NCBI GenBank assembly: GCA_021432605.1
Contig: MU271150.1
Coordinates: forward strand, 930,001-994,000
Direction of reading: 5' to 3'
Length of the DNA: 64,000 nucleotides
Source: Coniochaeta sp. PMI_546
Taxonomy: Eukaryota; Ascomycota; Sordariomycetes; Coniochaetales; Coniochaetaceae
This document shows positions 1-12,665 of this stretch, piece after piece (position 1 is the first letter of the stretch; each line of letters begins with the position of its first letter). The notes beneath the pieces were generated by a model. That model saw only the letters and a program-made list of their open reading frames with translations, was not told where the DNA came from and did not search any database. Made by a program: the position numbers and the translations under genes.

Positions 1-1555
1 ATGAATACCTGCGGCGAATCAAGTCATACATCAAGACTCCGACCAAAGATATCGAACAGCAGCTCGAGGAGTTCTGCTCCCTGTGCTCTTATGTCTCGGG
101 TCAGTACGACAAGGACGAGTCGTTCCAGCAGCTCAACAAGCACTTGGAGGAGCTAGAGCAGGGAAAGAAGGAGCAGAACAGACTATTCTACATGGCTCTG
201 CCCCCGAGCGTCTTCACTATCGTCTCCCAGCACTTGAAGAAGTGCTGCTACCCTACCAATGGTATCGCCCGCGTTGTCGTGAGTAGAGAGCCCAGCGCAA
301 CATCCGTCCTACGCTTGTTCATTAACTTGGTGTTTAGGTCGAGAAACCATTTGGCAAGGATCTTGCTAGCTCCCGAGAGCTGCAAAAATCACTGGAGCCG
401 GATTGGAAGGAGGAGCAGATCTACCGCATCGACCACTACCTGGGCAAAGAGATGGTGAAGAACATTCTCATCCTGCGCTTTGGTAACTCGTTCCTCGGCG
501 CAACGTGGAACAGGCACCACATCGACAACGTCCAGATCTCCTTCAAGGAGCCTTTCGGCACCGAGGGCCGTGGCGGATACTTCGACGAGTTCGGCATCAT
601 CCGGGATGTTATGCAGAATCATCTTCTCCAGGTCCTGACGCTGCTTACCATGGAGCGGCCGATCTCATTTTCCTCTGAGGATATTCGTGACGAGAAGGTC
701 CGTGTCCTCCGATCAATCCCTGCGATCGAGCCGAAGAACGTCATTATCGGCCAGTACGGCAAGTCGCTGGACGGAAGCAAGCCGGCATACAAGGAGGACG
801 ACACGGTGCCAAAGGACTCGCGGTGCCCCACCTTCTGTGCCCTCGTCGCATACATTAAGAACGAGCGGTGGGATGGAGTTCCGTTCATTATGAAGGCCGG
901 CAAGGCCCTGAACGAACAAAAGACCGAGATCCGAATCCAGTTCAAGGACGTCACATCTGGAATCTTCAAGGACATCCCTCGCAATGAGCTGGTCATGCGG
1001 ATTCAGCCCAACGAGAGTGTCTATATCAAGATGAACTCGAAGCTGCCGGGTCTCAGTATGCAGACTGTCGTTACAGAGCTCGACCTTACCTACAGGAGAC
1101 GGTTCTCTGACCTCAAGATCCCCGAGGCTTACGAGTCACTGATTCTCGACTGCCTCAAGGGTGACCACTCCAACTTCGTCCGAGACGACGAGCTGGACGC
1201 CAGCTGGAGGATCTTCACGCCGCTCTTGCACTACCTCGATGATAACAAGGAGATAATCCCTATGGAGTATCCCTATGGTGAGTCGAGAGCTCCGCTACTG
1301 GCGCTCTTCTAGCCCCCACATGTACTAACTAGAAGCTTTCAGGATCCCGCGGTCCGGCTGTGTTGGACGACTTCACCAGTTCCTACGGATACAAGTTCAA
1401 TGATAACTCTGGTTATCAATGGCCTACAACCTCTGCCGCGCCTCAACCTAACAAGTTGTAAGTCGCTGGATATCTGCGATGCATGTGTGAGGCGGTTCTC
1501 CGTATTCAAGACGTGTGGACGGACTGGCTAATGACCTTTTACCTACAGGAAATGA
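1..1555 (+). CDS. Glucose-6-phosphate 1-dehydrogenase, 3' part
   Basis: The gene runs in from before the window, so the N-terminal NADP-binding Rossmann part is missing. The product oxidises glucose 6-phosphate with NADP+ in the first, NADPH-producing step of the oxidative pentose phosphate pathway in the cytosol. Visible hallmarks are EKPFGKDLASS and the substrate-binding motif RIDHYLGKE, followed by the conserved C-terminal domain (FGNSFLGATWNRHHIDNVQI). The reading frame is set by codons from base 3. Exons are <3-278, 338-1277, 1343-1457 and 1549-1555. Introns start GTGAGT, GTGAGT and GTAAGT and end in TAG, CAG and CAG; the second contains TACTAAC at 1323-1329. The last exon supplies only the end of a Leu codon, Lys and TGA. 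Identification is firm; the exact end relies on a tiny last exon with good splice signals. Confidence 0.95.
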
Positions 1556-2878
1556 TTGATGAGGCCAGTGGGCTTTCCAGGCGGCCGATTTGCGGCTCGT
1601 TGTTTGCGGAAGCCGTGAAATCTGAAGGGTCTTCGTGGCTTTACATTGCGTCGGGCTGGTAGTTTAGATATATTGGCGCGTCATGTCAACGACAGCAAGA
1701 GTTTACCGCGATCTTTTCTCAAAGCGACAGCAGAATAACCGACGGTACGTTCGGCTAGGTAGCGAGGAAGACCATGGCCTTGGTACTCTTCGCATGAATA
1801 TGAAAGCGATGAAACTTTAGAACGAAATCGAACTGGTCTTGCAAAAGTGAAGGCACTGGCCATACTCTCTGCACTTTTGGCGCGTGGTCAGCTACTGGGC
1901 GCATGTGTTGAAATAACCAGTGTTACAAATGTGCCTCGCGTCGTGTCAATGAGACTTAAGATTGCCCTGAAAATGGTTCGCGGAAGCTCTTGTGATCCAG
2001 TACTGCAAGTCCTAGTTCTACGCATGTGTATAAATAGAGGTGATTTTAACATTCTGTTACGATCAAAATTCAAGTTGTCTAGCACGAACCCCTGTCACTC
2101 CCGTCGTCACCTAAAGTACCTTAGTGTAGTGTTGGCGGCAGAAGTGGCAGAAGTGACGAGACAAGGGTCGAGGGGATGAATGCACGCATATAATGTGGAG
2201 TCAATCACGTGTTCGACAGCCTCGACTGAGTTCATCCAGCCAGCCAGCAGCCAGCCAGCCATCACCATCACCACGTCGCGCATCATCAACCTCTTCAGTC
2301 TTACGGCAACCCGCAGAAAGCGATTTCTAAGGACTCGGCCACCCCAAATCGCTATTATCGCAGGCTGCTTTTACCGGTATACGACATACTCTCATCCAGG
2401 ACGGGATCTGTTCTCCCCGATAAGATTTGATATTCATTTGCGCGTCACGCCCTGCTTTATCGGTTGCCGAACAGTATACCACTCCATGCGACAACCTAAT
2501 ACGGACGCCTTGGATTGACACAAGTGCCTGGTACCACTGCGGGGGTCGCTACTGAGGTTATGGACCGCAGGAGCACTACCTACACGTTTTGCGATTGAGC
2601 CGCTGCTCGTCGCTGGGCCCTTGGGCGCCTGCGATAAGACTGCGACAACTCGAATCCCCTCCGCCTTGTTCTATCGATCGCGTACCGTGCCAGACCGAAT
2701 CGCGCAGGGTGATTTTGGAATCATCTCGAGTCAACAGTCAACCAGTCACCGACCAGCGTACGATTCGTGCGACTACATCCGGCATCACACTACCCTGGCT
2801 TGGTCGGCCCCCTGGCAGGTTCGAGAGAGCAGTTGAAGCTGCCCGAAGAGTTGCGCCTTGGTGTTGGGGGCCGTCAAG
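1556..2878. other. Intergenic region before MED14
   Basis: It should hold the 3' UTR of the dehydrogenase gene and the promoter and leader of MED14. Short open frames occur on both strands but none has conserved features or a convincing start. A small CCAG-type repeat lies at 2236-2260. Confidence 0.6.
2236..2260. repeat. CCAG microsatellite
   Basis: Six CCAG-like units, one of them interrupted, lie about 620 bases upstream of the MED14 start. A simple repeat with no evident function. Confidence 0.7.
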
Positions 2879-5800
2879 ATGGAAAACGGGACACAAAATG
2901 GCGTCCGCACTAGTTATCCCCATGTCAACGGCGTTAAAGATGGCTTTGTCAAATCCGACCCCGGTCAGGACAAAGGAAAGGGAGTGGCTGATAAAGAGAA
3001 GGCCAGCAACTTTTCAATGACGAACGGTGGACACACTGGGAATAACATCAAGAGTGAAGCCACGGACATGGATCTGGCCGTACAGAAAGGTTCTGCGCCC
3101 TCAGCTTCGGTCTCCGTGCTGGACTCACTGCGAATCGACGATCTTCCAGATGAAATCCAACACATCACGGCTCAGTCCATGCCTCTCGGTCTCCTCCTCT
3201 CGCGGCTCGCCCAAATATCACATAATCATCTCCAGGAGCTCATCGCAGAACTCGCAACACGGCCTGTCGCGCAGAATTCAACTGTGAATGGCGCCCCGGA
3301 CTACCGACCCACCACTGTTGAAGATACATCTCCCGAGAGTCTTGAGAAGAAAAGGCTGCTCCTGGAGTTCATACAGAATCTCCATACCAGATGGGTGAAG
3401 GCCCTCGTCATCACGGAATGGAGCCGGAAGGCCGAGCCGGTCGGGCGGCTCATCGACCTCAAAAACCATATAGAGCAACAACTGGCACACTTTACGAATC
3501 AGCTTTACGCGATTGCCGATGTCAAGAAACAACTCATCTTTGCCCGGCTACCAAGTCCCGATCTGAAGACGGCTCTGGAGGTTCTGTCGTCTGGCGAGGT
3601 GTCCTGGATGCCCGAGCTTGGTTACATCGAGCCGCCGCCGCCAACTCCTGCTGAACAGCTTCACTGGATGGAAAACCTCAACACCCTCCTGTCCGTTCGC
3701 CTCACGCTGGACGAATACGAGAAGATACCGTACCACTTCAGAAACTACTCCATCCAGTCGGGGCGCGTGACCTTCAAAGTCGAAGGGGAGTTTGAGGTTG
3801 ATCTAACGATCGCCGACGAGGACTCTGAGAAACAATTCTGGTTCATTGATTTCCGGTTCCTGTTCAAACCGGCCCCAGACGAGTTGTCGGAGAGGCTGAG
3901 GTTGTTCCTTGAAGACAAGGTCAACGAAGCGTTGGCTACTGACGGCCTTGCTCGCTGCTACCAATTTCTCCACGGCTTCACCTTGACACACCAGATCACA
4001 GAATTCACGAGGCAAGCAATAGAGCTGAGTCGCAGCCGCTGGGTTGACTCCCTCAAAATCGAAAGGTTGAACCGTGCCATGTCCGTACAGTACTGGCAGT
4101 CGCGACCTCAAATTGGCCTGAAGAGTTGGATCATTCTTGGAACTCACAGTGGAAAGAAAGCTCAAGACGATCCGTCGGCTACGAGTCACCTTTTCCTACG
4201 CTGGTTCCGGGACAATAAGGAAGTGAAGGACCTTGATATATCTGTGGACTCTACCAATATCTCGGCCGAAAGGATATTGAAGACCGTCATTGCACGCCAC
4301 GTTGAACACATTCTCTCATCGATTCACTCTAAGCTGTTAACCTTCCCACGTTTCAGTAAGCGCGAAGCGTCTCTACGGTTGACCATCTCGAGAGACGAAC
4401 CAGCCGACTCACAACTTGTCATGCGCCTGTCCCGTGATAACGAACTGACAGTCAAAATCGACCCCGTCACTGGTAGCTTCGCTTTATCGCCAACAACACG
4501 AGTCATCACGCAAGGCGAGCGCCAACTTAACACCAACGGCAAAGATCCGGTGGCCGAAGGTCATATCATCTTAGAGAAGACGAGGTGTTTTCACACGATG
4601 GAAGAGCTCACCCGCCGCGGAAGGAGCATGGGATGGCTTACCCATTCACCGGGGGTCAAACCAGATGAACTTCGACCCCTCGTCGCCATCCGTGACACAT
4701 TCCAGACTTTATGGCTCCGGCGCTCGGGCTGGAAGCCCGACTGGTCTGTGTTGGTCATTATGAGTCTGGGTGGCGATAAATGGTGGCTGGTTCAAACGTA
4801 AGTGTCTCACACTCCTAGACGCCGAAGTTGGCAGTGTACTGACGCAGGTCTGCAGATCGGAAACACCTGAAGGGGTGCGGCGCATTAAATCCTTCACCTC
4901 TATTAACATTACAGGCCAACCGAGACCGACGGAAGAGTTCTTCCACAACCTCAACATTTTTGCGACCGGCATGATTTCACAGATCGTCGATCTGAAAGTT
5001 CTAGAGGAACGGGGCATTAAGCATGTGGAACGGAGTCAGTCAAATCACGCTTTGCCTGCGCAGATAAGGTTGCCAGCGGTGTACGTTCGCTTGTCGGAGA
5101 TTGTACCGGGCCTCACGCAGAAGAACGGTTCTACGAAGGGTTGGGCGGTTGACTACGTCAAGATTACCTTTAAGGGGGCTCAGCAATCAGCCGACGGCAA
5201 CTCGGCTACGCAACCTGGAGACGCTGGCCAACCGAGAGTCGGGCTCGGGAGCATTAGGGCTGTCTCCGATGCTACGATCACGGTGGCTGACAAGACCAAG
5301 TTCAGGGATCTCAAGGGAAACGTGGATAGTGACGTGACGTTTAACACGCGGGTCGGAGAATTCGTCCTACACTTGCGGCAGGAGATCGGAACCTCGCTCA
5401 TCGACACTCTGGCAAGTCGACTTCAGGCTATTGGCCGGTTAGTGGACTTTGTCGACGCGATGCGCAAAAGCGGCGGTGGAATTGTTTGTGAAAGCGTGAC
5501 GATGCGGGAGATTGTCTTCAGCTATGGAGATGGTCTCCTAGCGCAGAGCGAGGATGTAACCCAAGAACATCCAAGGTGGATGGCTCGACTCGACCTAACA
5601 TCTGGTCCGGATATCAAGATCAGCCTCGACAAGGGGAATCCACACCTGCGGGTGCTCGATCTCCTCGAGGCTTTGGCCAACTCGGAAAACCTGCGTGACC
5701 TCCCGCACCACCTTAAACTCACATTCTCCATGCTCAAGTCTCTGGAAGGCATCGAAGATTCATGGGCCAAGATTGCCGAGAACAACGACGGCGGCGTCGA

Positions 5801-6344
5801 CATTCACCACTGGTCATTGGACTACACGACGATAACATACTTACTTCCTGGCGCCGACCCAAAGCAGCCGCGGAAGCTGGCGCTGGGCCTCAAACACACC
5901 TATCGAGCTGGACAGGATTATTGGTTCCTGGACTTCCAGAAGAAGCATGGTATTGTAGTATTTCCGCACAGCGAATTCACCACGATCCTCAAACCCATCT
6001 TTGACAGCCGGGGCGAGAATTGGAAGGGCCTTGGCACGGGCGCAGCCGGCAAAGTCGGCAAGGGGATCGAAGAGCTCCTGTCGGTTGTTAACAACGCCGT
6101 CTTGAGTCTGGTGGGATCTCCTCCGCCGCCACCACAGCAGCAGCAGCAACAACAGCAGCAGCAACAGAATGCCAGTCAGAGTATTGGCGAGTCAGCGGCA
6201 TCTGTGGCGACGAAGATGCCGCGGCAGTCCTCGCAACAGCGGCCGTCGCTGTCAGCCACACAGTCGAGCAGTCAGAGCCAGCAGGGGGGAGGTGGCGCCA
6301 GCAGGCCGGGTAACAAACCGACCTCGGCGATCGTACTAGACTAG
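2879..6344 (+). CDS. MED14: Mediator complex subunit 14 (Rgr1 family)
   Basis: MED14 is the scaffold subunit that links the head, middle and tail modules of Mediator, the coactivator between transcription factors and RNA polymerase II in the nucleus. The model has two exons, 2879-4797 and 4856-6344 (1,135 residues), joined across a GTAAGT..CAG intron. The joined protein reads WWLVQT then SETPEG. The conserved N-terminal MED14 domain starts near residue 80 with LRIDDLPDEIQHITAQSMPL and continues through an alpha-helical region containing ELIAEL and LLLEFIQNLHTRWVKAL. The start is the ATG at 2879 in the context CAAGATGG; the frame stays open a few codons upstream but without ATG. The C-terminus is low complexity: a proline run, then about eleven Gln (CAG/CAA mix) near residue 1067, then a Ser/Gln-rich tail. 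The length fits fungal Rgr1 proteins. Confidence 0.92.
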
Positions 6345-6859
6345 GAGCCTTTACCTCACCCAGCCACTAGGAAATAGTACTTTGGACTCCTTCAGGAAAA
6401 GGAGTCCTTGAAGCGTTGATTGATGGCATGTGTAGCTATAATGAATTCATGGCGGTGACTGATCCAGACTGCACGTGGATGCGGTGCGTTACATAGTCAG
6501 TGGAGGATTCATCGCCGGATTTGGGCGAGTTAATGCATGATACCTCAAAATGGACACATCAGAGACGGTCACTCTCGCCTCTGCCTCTCTTCGTGCGTGG
6601 CTTTGGATCATCGTAGTGAACACTAGCTGGTATCTGACACGTCCCACCACCCGGTCCAAGATGTAGATTCCGCTGCCGTGCACTTCTCAGCTTTCCAATG
6701 GTTCTGGCGTACTTGATACATAAGAAAGCATAGCAGTGATACAACTGCTTGATGAATCTCCGCCTTGGGGCATGATCTATTTTACATATCACTACTCAAA
6801 CACCTAAATCTCCAACCCATCGCCTCATGATAACTCATCCAGCGACGAAAAGAAGAAGT
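6345..6859. other. Convergent intergenic region
   Basis: A short gap between two genes that point at each other (MED14 and protoporphyrinogen oxidase), so it should carry both 3' UTRs. I see no coding feature or structured element. Confidence 0.6.
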
Positions 6860-9069
6860 CTATTTTCTTTGTGATCTAGCTCTCGCCAGTCCTGGCGGAG
6901 GATTCCTGAACCTCCTAATCTTCATAGCCGGAGCAGCAACCCACAGCCTCGCCGTCCCGCCCACAAACCTCGCTAGACCGGTATCGCCCACCGTCCACCT
7001 GACCTCCTCCCCGCCCTTGGTCGGCTCCTGCGCGATCCCGAGACCCGCCGGTCCCCCCGTGACGGTCGTCGACCCCTTAAAACCGCCCGAGACCTGCCAG
7101 GCCACGTCCCTCGCGGCGCGGACGCTGCCCACCACTCCCGGGGCGGTGTACGACCCTCCCACGACGGCGAGCCTGCCCTTGAAGGCGGAACGAAGCTCCC
7201 AGTCCGCCGCCTCCATCCTCTTGGCGTGGCCTACGAGGTGCTGCGGGATGCAGTCCACGCAGAGCTTGGTGCCTGCGACCTGCCACTCGGAAGGGTCGAT
7301 GCCCATCTGGATGCGGACGGTCTCCTTGGCCGCCGCGATGGCGGCGTTGTCGTCCGTGGCCGCGTCCGGGAGGAAACCCGGGGGGATGTCGTCCCAGTGG
7401 TGGCCGCCGAGCATGACGGTGAACTTGGTGCCGGGGACGGTGTCGCCCATGCAGGGCGGGTGCTGGTGCGCGGGGACCGTGGGGGGCAGATCGTCGGTCT
7501 TCCAGGTGCGGTCCGAGTCGAAGATAACGCCCAGCGCGGCGTGGGGGTTCTGGTCCGCGGGCACGGTCTGCGGGAGGAGGTAGCCGAAGCCCTTGGTCTT
7601 GTGGTTGAGGTTCGGGGTTGGCGACCAGAGGTTCACGAGGCGGATGGTCACTGCTGTGCTTTTGGCTAGGGAGGGCAGGGAGTTGGGCGGGCTTAGCGAG
7701 GCGAGGGTTTTGGAGTAGAGAGATGAGATTACTTTGTCGTATTGCACGGAGCTCTTGGCGGTTGTTACCTGTGGAAGGGTGTAAGTATGTGCTGGGAAAT
7801 GGAAAGAGATCGAAGACATACCTCCATGCTGTCCGTAGCACTAAGTCGCAGCTTGGCGACCTTCTCGTTGACGAAATTGACCTTCGGGTTCAACTTCAAC
7901 TTTGCCACAACAGCATTGGTGAGCACACCAAAGCCCTGGCCGAAGTTGAACGACTTTATCTGGTTGCTGTGCGCCAACCACCTCGCAACCTGGGCAATCC
8001 ACCCCGTCTGCTTTAGGAGGTCGTGGTCTTGTGCCAGCATGGGCACCTTGGGATTCTTCCACTTCTCCCATGGTGACGGGTATGAATACTTCAGCCGCTG
8101 GTTCATGAACGTCGCGGCGAAGATGCTGCTCTCCGCACTGAGCTTCCACACGTCGCCGCCGTAGATGCCGTGGCACATGGCGGACAACATGTTGTCGACC
8201 GGCTCGCGGCGGCCGCCTCTGCGCAAGAATTCCTCGCCTATCGAGACGTCGTCGAAGCTGGGCACTTCGCTGCTGCCGCGCAGCAGGTTGAAGATGAAGG
8301 AAGGCATGCCCTCGTATATCGGCTCTCTAAAAGCGTCGACTGCCAGCCCTGCCACGGCTTCTATCATCCCCACAGGGTCAGACAGCCCGGGTATCCTCGG
8401 AAGGCGCACGAGGTGGTCCGGGTAGTAGAAATATCGGTCGTACGTCTCGAGGCCTTTCCAGCCGTCGCCGTCTGGCCTGATGTCCGACAACTGTTCTTTC
8501 CACACGCAGTCAGCAGACGTTCCTCCGATCAGCACATGCCCAGTTCTTCTCCAGGTCATCTTCCACACCTGGGACCAGCATCAGGGGAGAAAGAGAAGGA
8601 AGTGACGGACCAATTCGAAGAAGGCCAGATCATCCCAGTTCTGTATGCTAGTCTTGGGCTGGACGAGCCTCGCACCGCGCTCGAACACCACCGTCCCCTT
8701 GGTGCCATCCGCAGCGGTGACCTCGACCGTCTCGCTGTCAATCCAGCCGCCCATGCGCCCACTGCCCTCGTATATCGTGACCTTTGCTTCGGGCATGAAC
8801 TTGGTCAGGTAATATGCCGTCGACAGACCCGTCAGGCCACCGCCGAGGACGGCAATGTCCTTTGGACGGCTCGTGCTGGCGGTGGCATAGCTCCTCCGGC
8901 TACGCGACCCGTTGCGCTGCTCAATTGCAAGAAGTCGTGCATCACGAGGTCGCCGTGTCGTGGTCAGCCGGCGCGTCGTGGAGGGGTAACGGTGTGGTTG
9001 GAAGCGAGGCGTGCAGACGCGCACTGTCGAGAGAGCTATTCGCGCTCCACGAGAGGGTTGCGGTACCAT
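6860..9069 (-). CDS. HEM14: Protoporphyrinogen oxidase (mitochondrial)
   Basis: The enzyme oxidises protoporphyrinogen IX to protoporphyrin IX, the next-to-last step of haem synthesis, using FAD and oxygen at the mitochondrial inner membrane. The first 60 residues are rich in Arg/Ser/Thr and poor in acids, as in a mitochondrial presequence. They are followed by the dinucleotide-binding motif GGGLTGLSTAYYL (Gly 76-81) and YEGSGRMGGWI. Family blocks YYPDHLVRLP and AVVGGSYTAPGVVGSV follow, the latter in the C-terminal FAD-binding part. Exons (minus strand): 9069-8611, 8568-7822, 7768-6860; 704 residues. Both introns fall between codons. The first is only 42 nt with a weak donor, GTCCGT; the second is GTATGT..CAG. 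The stretch right after the first intron (VWKMTWRRTGHVL) is less family-like, so that junction is the least certain part. The protein is longer than the usual 550-600 residues. Confidence 0.88.
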
Positions 9070-10649
9070 TGCGCGGGCGCAATGGTTCGGTCTAGGGTGG
9101 TGATTGCATCACTGTTGAAAGTTGGTGACGCTCTTGTGGCGTGTTCCCAACCGGCAAAAGAAAGTAGCGGTCATTTGTCGTGCCGAGTGGGGCCGTTGTG
9201 GCGCCATTCTACCGCCCGGCGTGCCGGGTCGTTTCCACGGCCGGCCACGGAGCAAGCTCCGGAGTAGACTTGAAGACTGCATCTGCGGCTACTACAGTAA
9301 AGTAAGAGCAAGTCAGGACCTCGAGTTCCGTTTCAAACAACCGTGTAGAATGCAGTCCATAGAAGAGAACATCAGCTACCAGTCTTGGTGAAAATGACTG
9401 AGTTTAAACAAAATTAATAGTGTCTCAAAAGATTATCATCGTTTCCAATGTTTGGAGCGATGGGACAGCAACTTGCAAAAGAACCAGTCATCTCCCGCAG
9501 TCTTAATGGAATTACTTGACAGCCTATGTATGCCTTTTTGTGTGTATAACCATGATGACTTCGCCGAACATGCGTTTGTAACCTCACATATGTCCCTGGG
9601 CCATCTATAGGGTAGCTGCTGGGAAATGCAAAGTAGCGGACCATATGAGTACTTCCTTCTACGAAACACAACCCCAGTCGGCAAAGTTGACAAAATTCAA
9701 TATAGTGACGCTGAGGTCATAGCAGAAATGGTAGCAGACGTCTTCGTTCAGTCAATTGACTTGTTAGTACCCCTAAGTCACAATGGGCGTCCCAGAATGG
9801 GAGGAGGTCTGGAAATCGTGTGAACTGTTTGCCTAGAAGCCTGAAGATCATCACGTTCAGCGGTGACCGCAAAAATGTCTACGTGAACTTGACTTTCTCG
9901 AGTACCTGATCAGCTCCTGGCATGATGTGTATGATCTTCGGGGTCGTCAATCACTTCTGCTCTGGCGAAATCTCGGTCTAGTAATGGACCATCGAGAAGA
10001 CATAGCAATGCTCACGAGCTCAGGAAATGATCCAATCTTTTGATCACATGTATGTTCTTCTGGAGCAAACCAGGATGAGAAAGGGTACATATCATGCCAA
10101 AATCTCATCATCAAAATACTCGCATCGTTTCCACCCCAGAACGAACAAGAACTGTCATCTTCATCACCAGGTATGACATGTCACAGACGGAAACATGATG
10201 CCAGCGGGCAGATATAAGGCGGCGAACGGACAGGAGTCCTATATTATCGCCAACAGTAACCAGTATCTCATCGCCTTTGGGATCTGACCAGACGCAATTT
10301 ATGCAGTCCCGTCCCCTTTTCTCAGTCTTTCGTAAAAAAAAAGTGATGCCAACAACGCCCCTTGTGGTGCCATATCATTATAAATGCCGGACTTGATCCC
10401 TCCCAACGCCCACCTCAACCCCTCGCCAGGGGAAAGCCTCAGGCCAGCCAGTCCTTCAGAGGGCCCAGGCATATAATACAAATACAGTTCTCCGCTGCCA
10501 ACCAGATTTCACTTGCAATTCAGTCCTTTCTTTCCACCACTGCTGATTTTCCTCCAGTCTTCCATCCTCTGGACTCACTCAAAGTCAACCACCACTTCGA
10601 ACCTCCCGTCACACCTCGAGTCCATCGAGCGGTCCAGCGCATCAGTTCC
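9070..10649. other. Intergenic region between HEM14 and NAB2-like genes
   Basis: It should hold the HEM14 promoter and the 3' UTR of the upstream Nab2-type gene (both on the minus strand). Open frames of up to 85 codons on both strands lack any recognisable motif. Nothing else was seen. Confidence 0.6.
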
Positions 10650-12284
10650 CTAAACGACGACGTCCTGGCCCCCTTCACCCACAACCCCACCAGCAGTCGC
10701 GCCCCCCATCTGCGTGTCCGGCAGCACCGTCTCCTCCTTGGCGTTCTCATCCACAAACTTCCTCTCGCTGACATGCTCCTTCTCCTCCCCCGCCACCCAG
10801 ACCTTGTCGTGGAACGTGCCCCTCTGCCCCTCCTCGTGGCTGAACGGGCAGAAACGGTTCGTGCACGGCCGGAACCTGCACGCCGTCTTGACGTGCGTGA
10901 ACTTGCAGTTGGGCACCTTGCACTCCCCCCCGTTCCGGCACGGCGGCATCGCCGGGTGCCGGAACTGGCACCGCGGGTTCGTGCAGTTGGGGAAGAACTT
11001 GCAGTCCTGCTCGCTCTGGTGCGCCACCTTGTTGGCCGGCGACGGGTGCCGCCCCACGCACTTGCGGTTCTTGCAGGCCGCGCCGAAGCTGCACACGTCC
11101 TTGACGTCGACGGTTATGCCGGGCGGTGCCACGGGGGACTGGTGCGCGAACTTGCAGTCGCGGTTGGTGCAGGCTAGGTTGTACTTGCACATCGTCTCTT
11201 CCGGGCTCAGCTGCGCGGCGTTGGATGTCATGTCCGTGTCGGCGTTTTCGCTGGAGCCTTCGACTTTCGCGTTGTTGTTTGGAGGTTGGGAGTTGTGGTG
11301 GTTGTTATGGTCGTTGTTGTAGTGGCCGTTGTGCTGGCCGCCGCGCGCGCCTCCGCGTCCGCGGAAGTTGTTGTGAGGTGGCTTCTGGACGCGCTCGAAC
11401 AACGACTTGCTATTAGGGGGTTGGCCGTTGGGCATCATGCCGCCTTGTTGGGCCATCATCTGCTGGATCATGAGCTGCTGCTGCTCCAACATGGCCATCA
11501 TATCGAACTGTGTTGGTTGTTGCGGCATCATGCCCCAGCCATTGTTCATGGCTGGATTCCTTCCGTTCATCGCTCCGGGACCGGCTGGGATGCCCGGTAT
11601 GCCTTGAGCGGCCATACCATGTGCAACGCTGGCGGCGCGGTTGCTGCCTACCCGAGGCTGACGGCCGGCGCCCATCCGTGGCCCTGTCGGTGGTCCACGT
11701 TGTATGCCACTCTGGCCGCGTGTGCGGTGCAGGACGGAGTCGCTACTTTGGTTGAGTGTGCGGTTGATCTGGCCCACCATGCGCTTCTCGCGACCACCTC
11801 GGAAGTTGTTGCCCGCTCGCATTGATTTGGGTCCCGTTGGACTGATGTGAGTAGTTAGCATACCATGTCTGGATCTCGTAGTAGGCGGAAGGTATACATA
11901 CGCGTTGATTTCGCCTTGGGCATCCATCATGGACGTGTCGTCCATCGCATAGTCCTCCTGGCTAACGTCCGCTACTGCACCGCTGTCTGCCGCGGGTTGC
12001 GCGCCAGCGCCGTTCAGCTGTGCATTGAGAACCTCGATCTGCTCGAATAGCCATTGCACGAACTGCTTGGCGCTCGGGTCGTCAGGACCGAGTTGGAGGA
12101 AGTCGGCTGATAGCTCTCCTGTGATCTCGTCTTGTGTCTTGCCGTTCACCAGCATGAGCACGATGTACTCGGCCAGCGCAGTGTCGTCCGCGCCACCGGA
12201 ACCCCATCCCAACTCGCCAAGCTTCGGCTGGATGGCCATGTTAAGCGCCTCGGCCAGAGGCGTGTTGAGTTGAACCTCGACCAT
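10650..12284 (-). CDS. NAB2: Nab2-type CCCH zinc-finger poly(A) RNA-binding protein
   Basis: Nab2 binds nuclear poly(A) RNA, limits tail length and helps mRNA export. Exons 12284-11902 and 11841-10650 (minus strand) give 524 residues. The 60-nt intron starts GTATGT, contains GCTAAC and ends CAG. Because its length is divisible by three the frame stays open through it, but the signals are good. The N-terminal 100 residues (LNMAIQPKLGELGW, ALAEYIVLMLVNGKTQDEI) resemble the Nab2 N-terminal helical domain. The middle is rich in Gly, Met, Gln and Asn with RGRGGARGG. Five CCCH fingers lie at about 346-461: CKYNLACTNRDCKFAH, CSFGAACKNRKCVGRH, CKFFPNCTNPRCQFRH, CRNGGECKVPNCKFTH and CRFRPCTNRFCPFSH. 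The start is the ATG at 12284; the open frame upstream lacks ATG. Confidence 0.93.
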   Translation of the reverse strand: MVEVQLNTPLAEALNMAIQPKLGELGWGSGGADDTALAEYIVLMLVNGKTQDEITGELSADFLQLGPDDPSAKQFVQWLFEQIEVLNAQLNGAGAQPAADSGAVADVSQEDYAMDDTSMMDAQGEINAYVYLPPTTRSRHGMLTTHISPTGPKSMRAGNNFRGGREKRMVGQINRTLNQSSDSVLHRTRGQSGIQRGPPTGPRMGAGRQPRVGSNRAASVAHGMAAQGIPGIPAGPGAMNGRNPAMNNGWGMMPQQPTQFDMMAMLEQQQLMIQQMMAQQGGMMPNGQPPNSKSLFERVQKPPHNNFRGRGGARGGQHNGHYNNDHNNHHNSQPPNNNAKVEGSSENADTDMTSNAAQLSPEETMCKYNLACTNRDCKFAHQSPVAPPGITVDVKDVCSFGAACKNRKCVGRHPSPANKVAHQSEQDCKFFPNCTNPRCQFRHPAMPPCRNGGECKVPNCKFTHVKTACRFRPCTNRFCPFSHEEGQRGTFHDKVWVAGEEKEHVSERKFVDENAKEETVLPDTQMGGATAGGVVGEGGQDVVV

Positions 12285-12665
12285 TTCTGCGGTTTTCGGA
12301 CAGTGTGCGATTGAAGGCACGGCGATCTTGGATGAGCTGTGGGATACGTAGATAGCGACAACAGCCGGGGGCGAAGATGGGAAGTTTGCAGAGCGCGGTC
12401 CGATCAGGTTTTAAGAGAGGGTCGCCTGAGTGTATTATGGACTATGCGCCACACGTCTAGATCGTCGAGACTGTTCTGCCTGGCGCTGCGAAATAGCAAA
12501 GAAAAGTAGAGTCTCAGGATATGGACAGATCAAACCCCAGATGTCGTAATGAACGAAAACGTGACGTTGAGGATGGGCAGGATGAAGATAGAAATAGGTG
12601 GAACCGCGAAAAGGCATCTGTCAGCCAAATGATTCGGAGCCTTGCAGCTGAGCATATCATTACGT

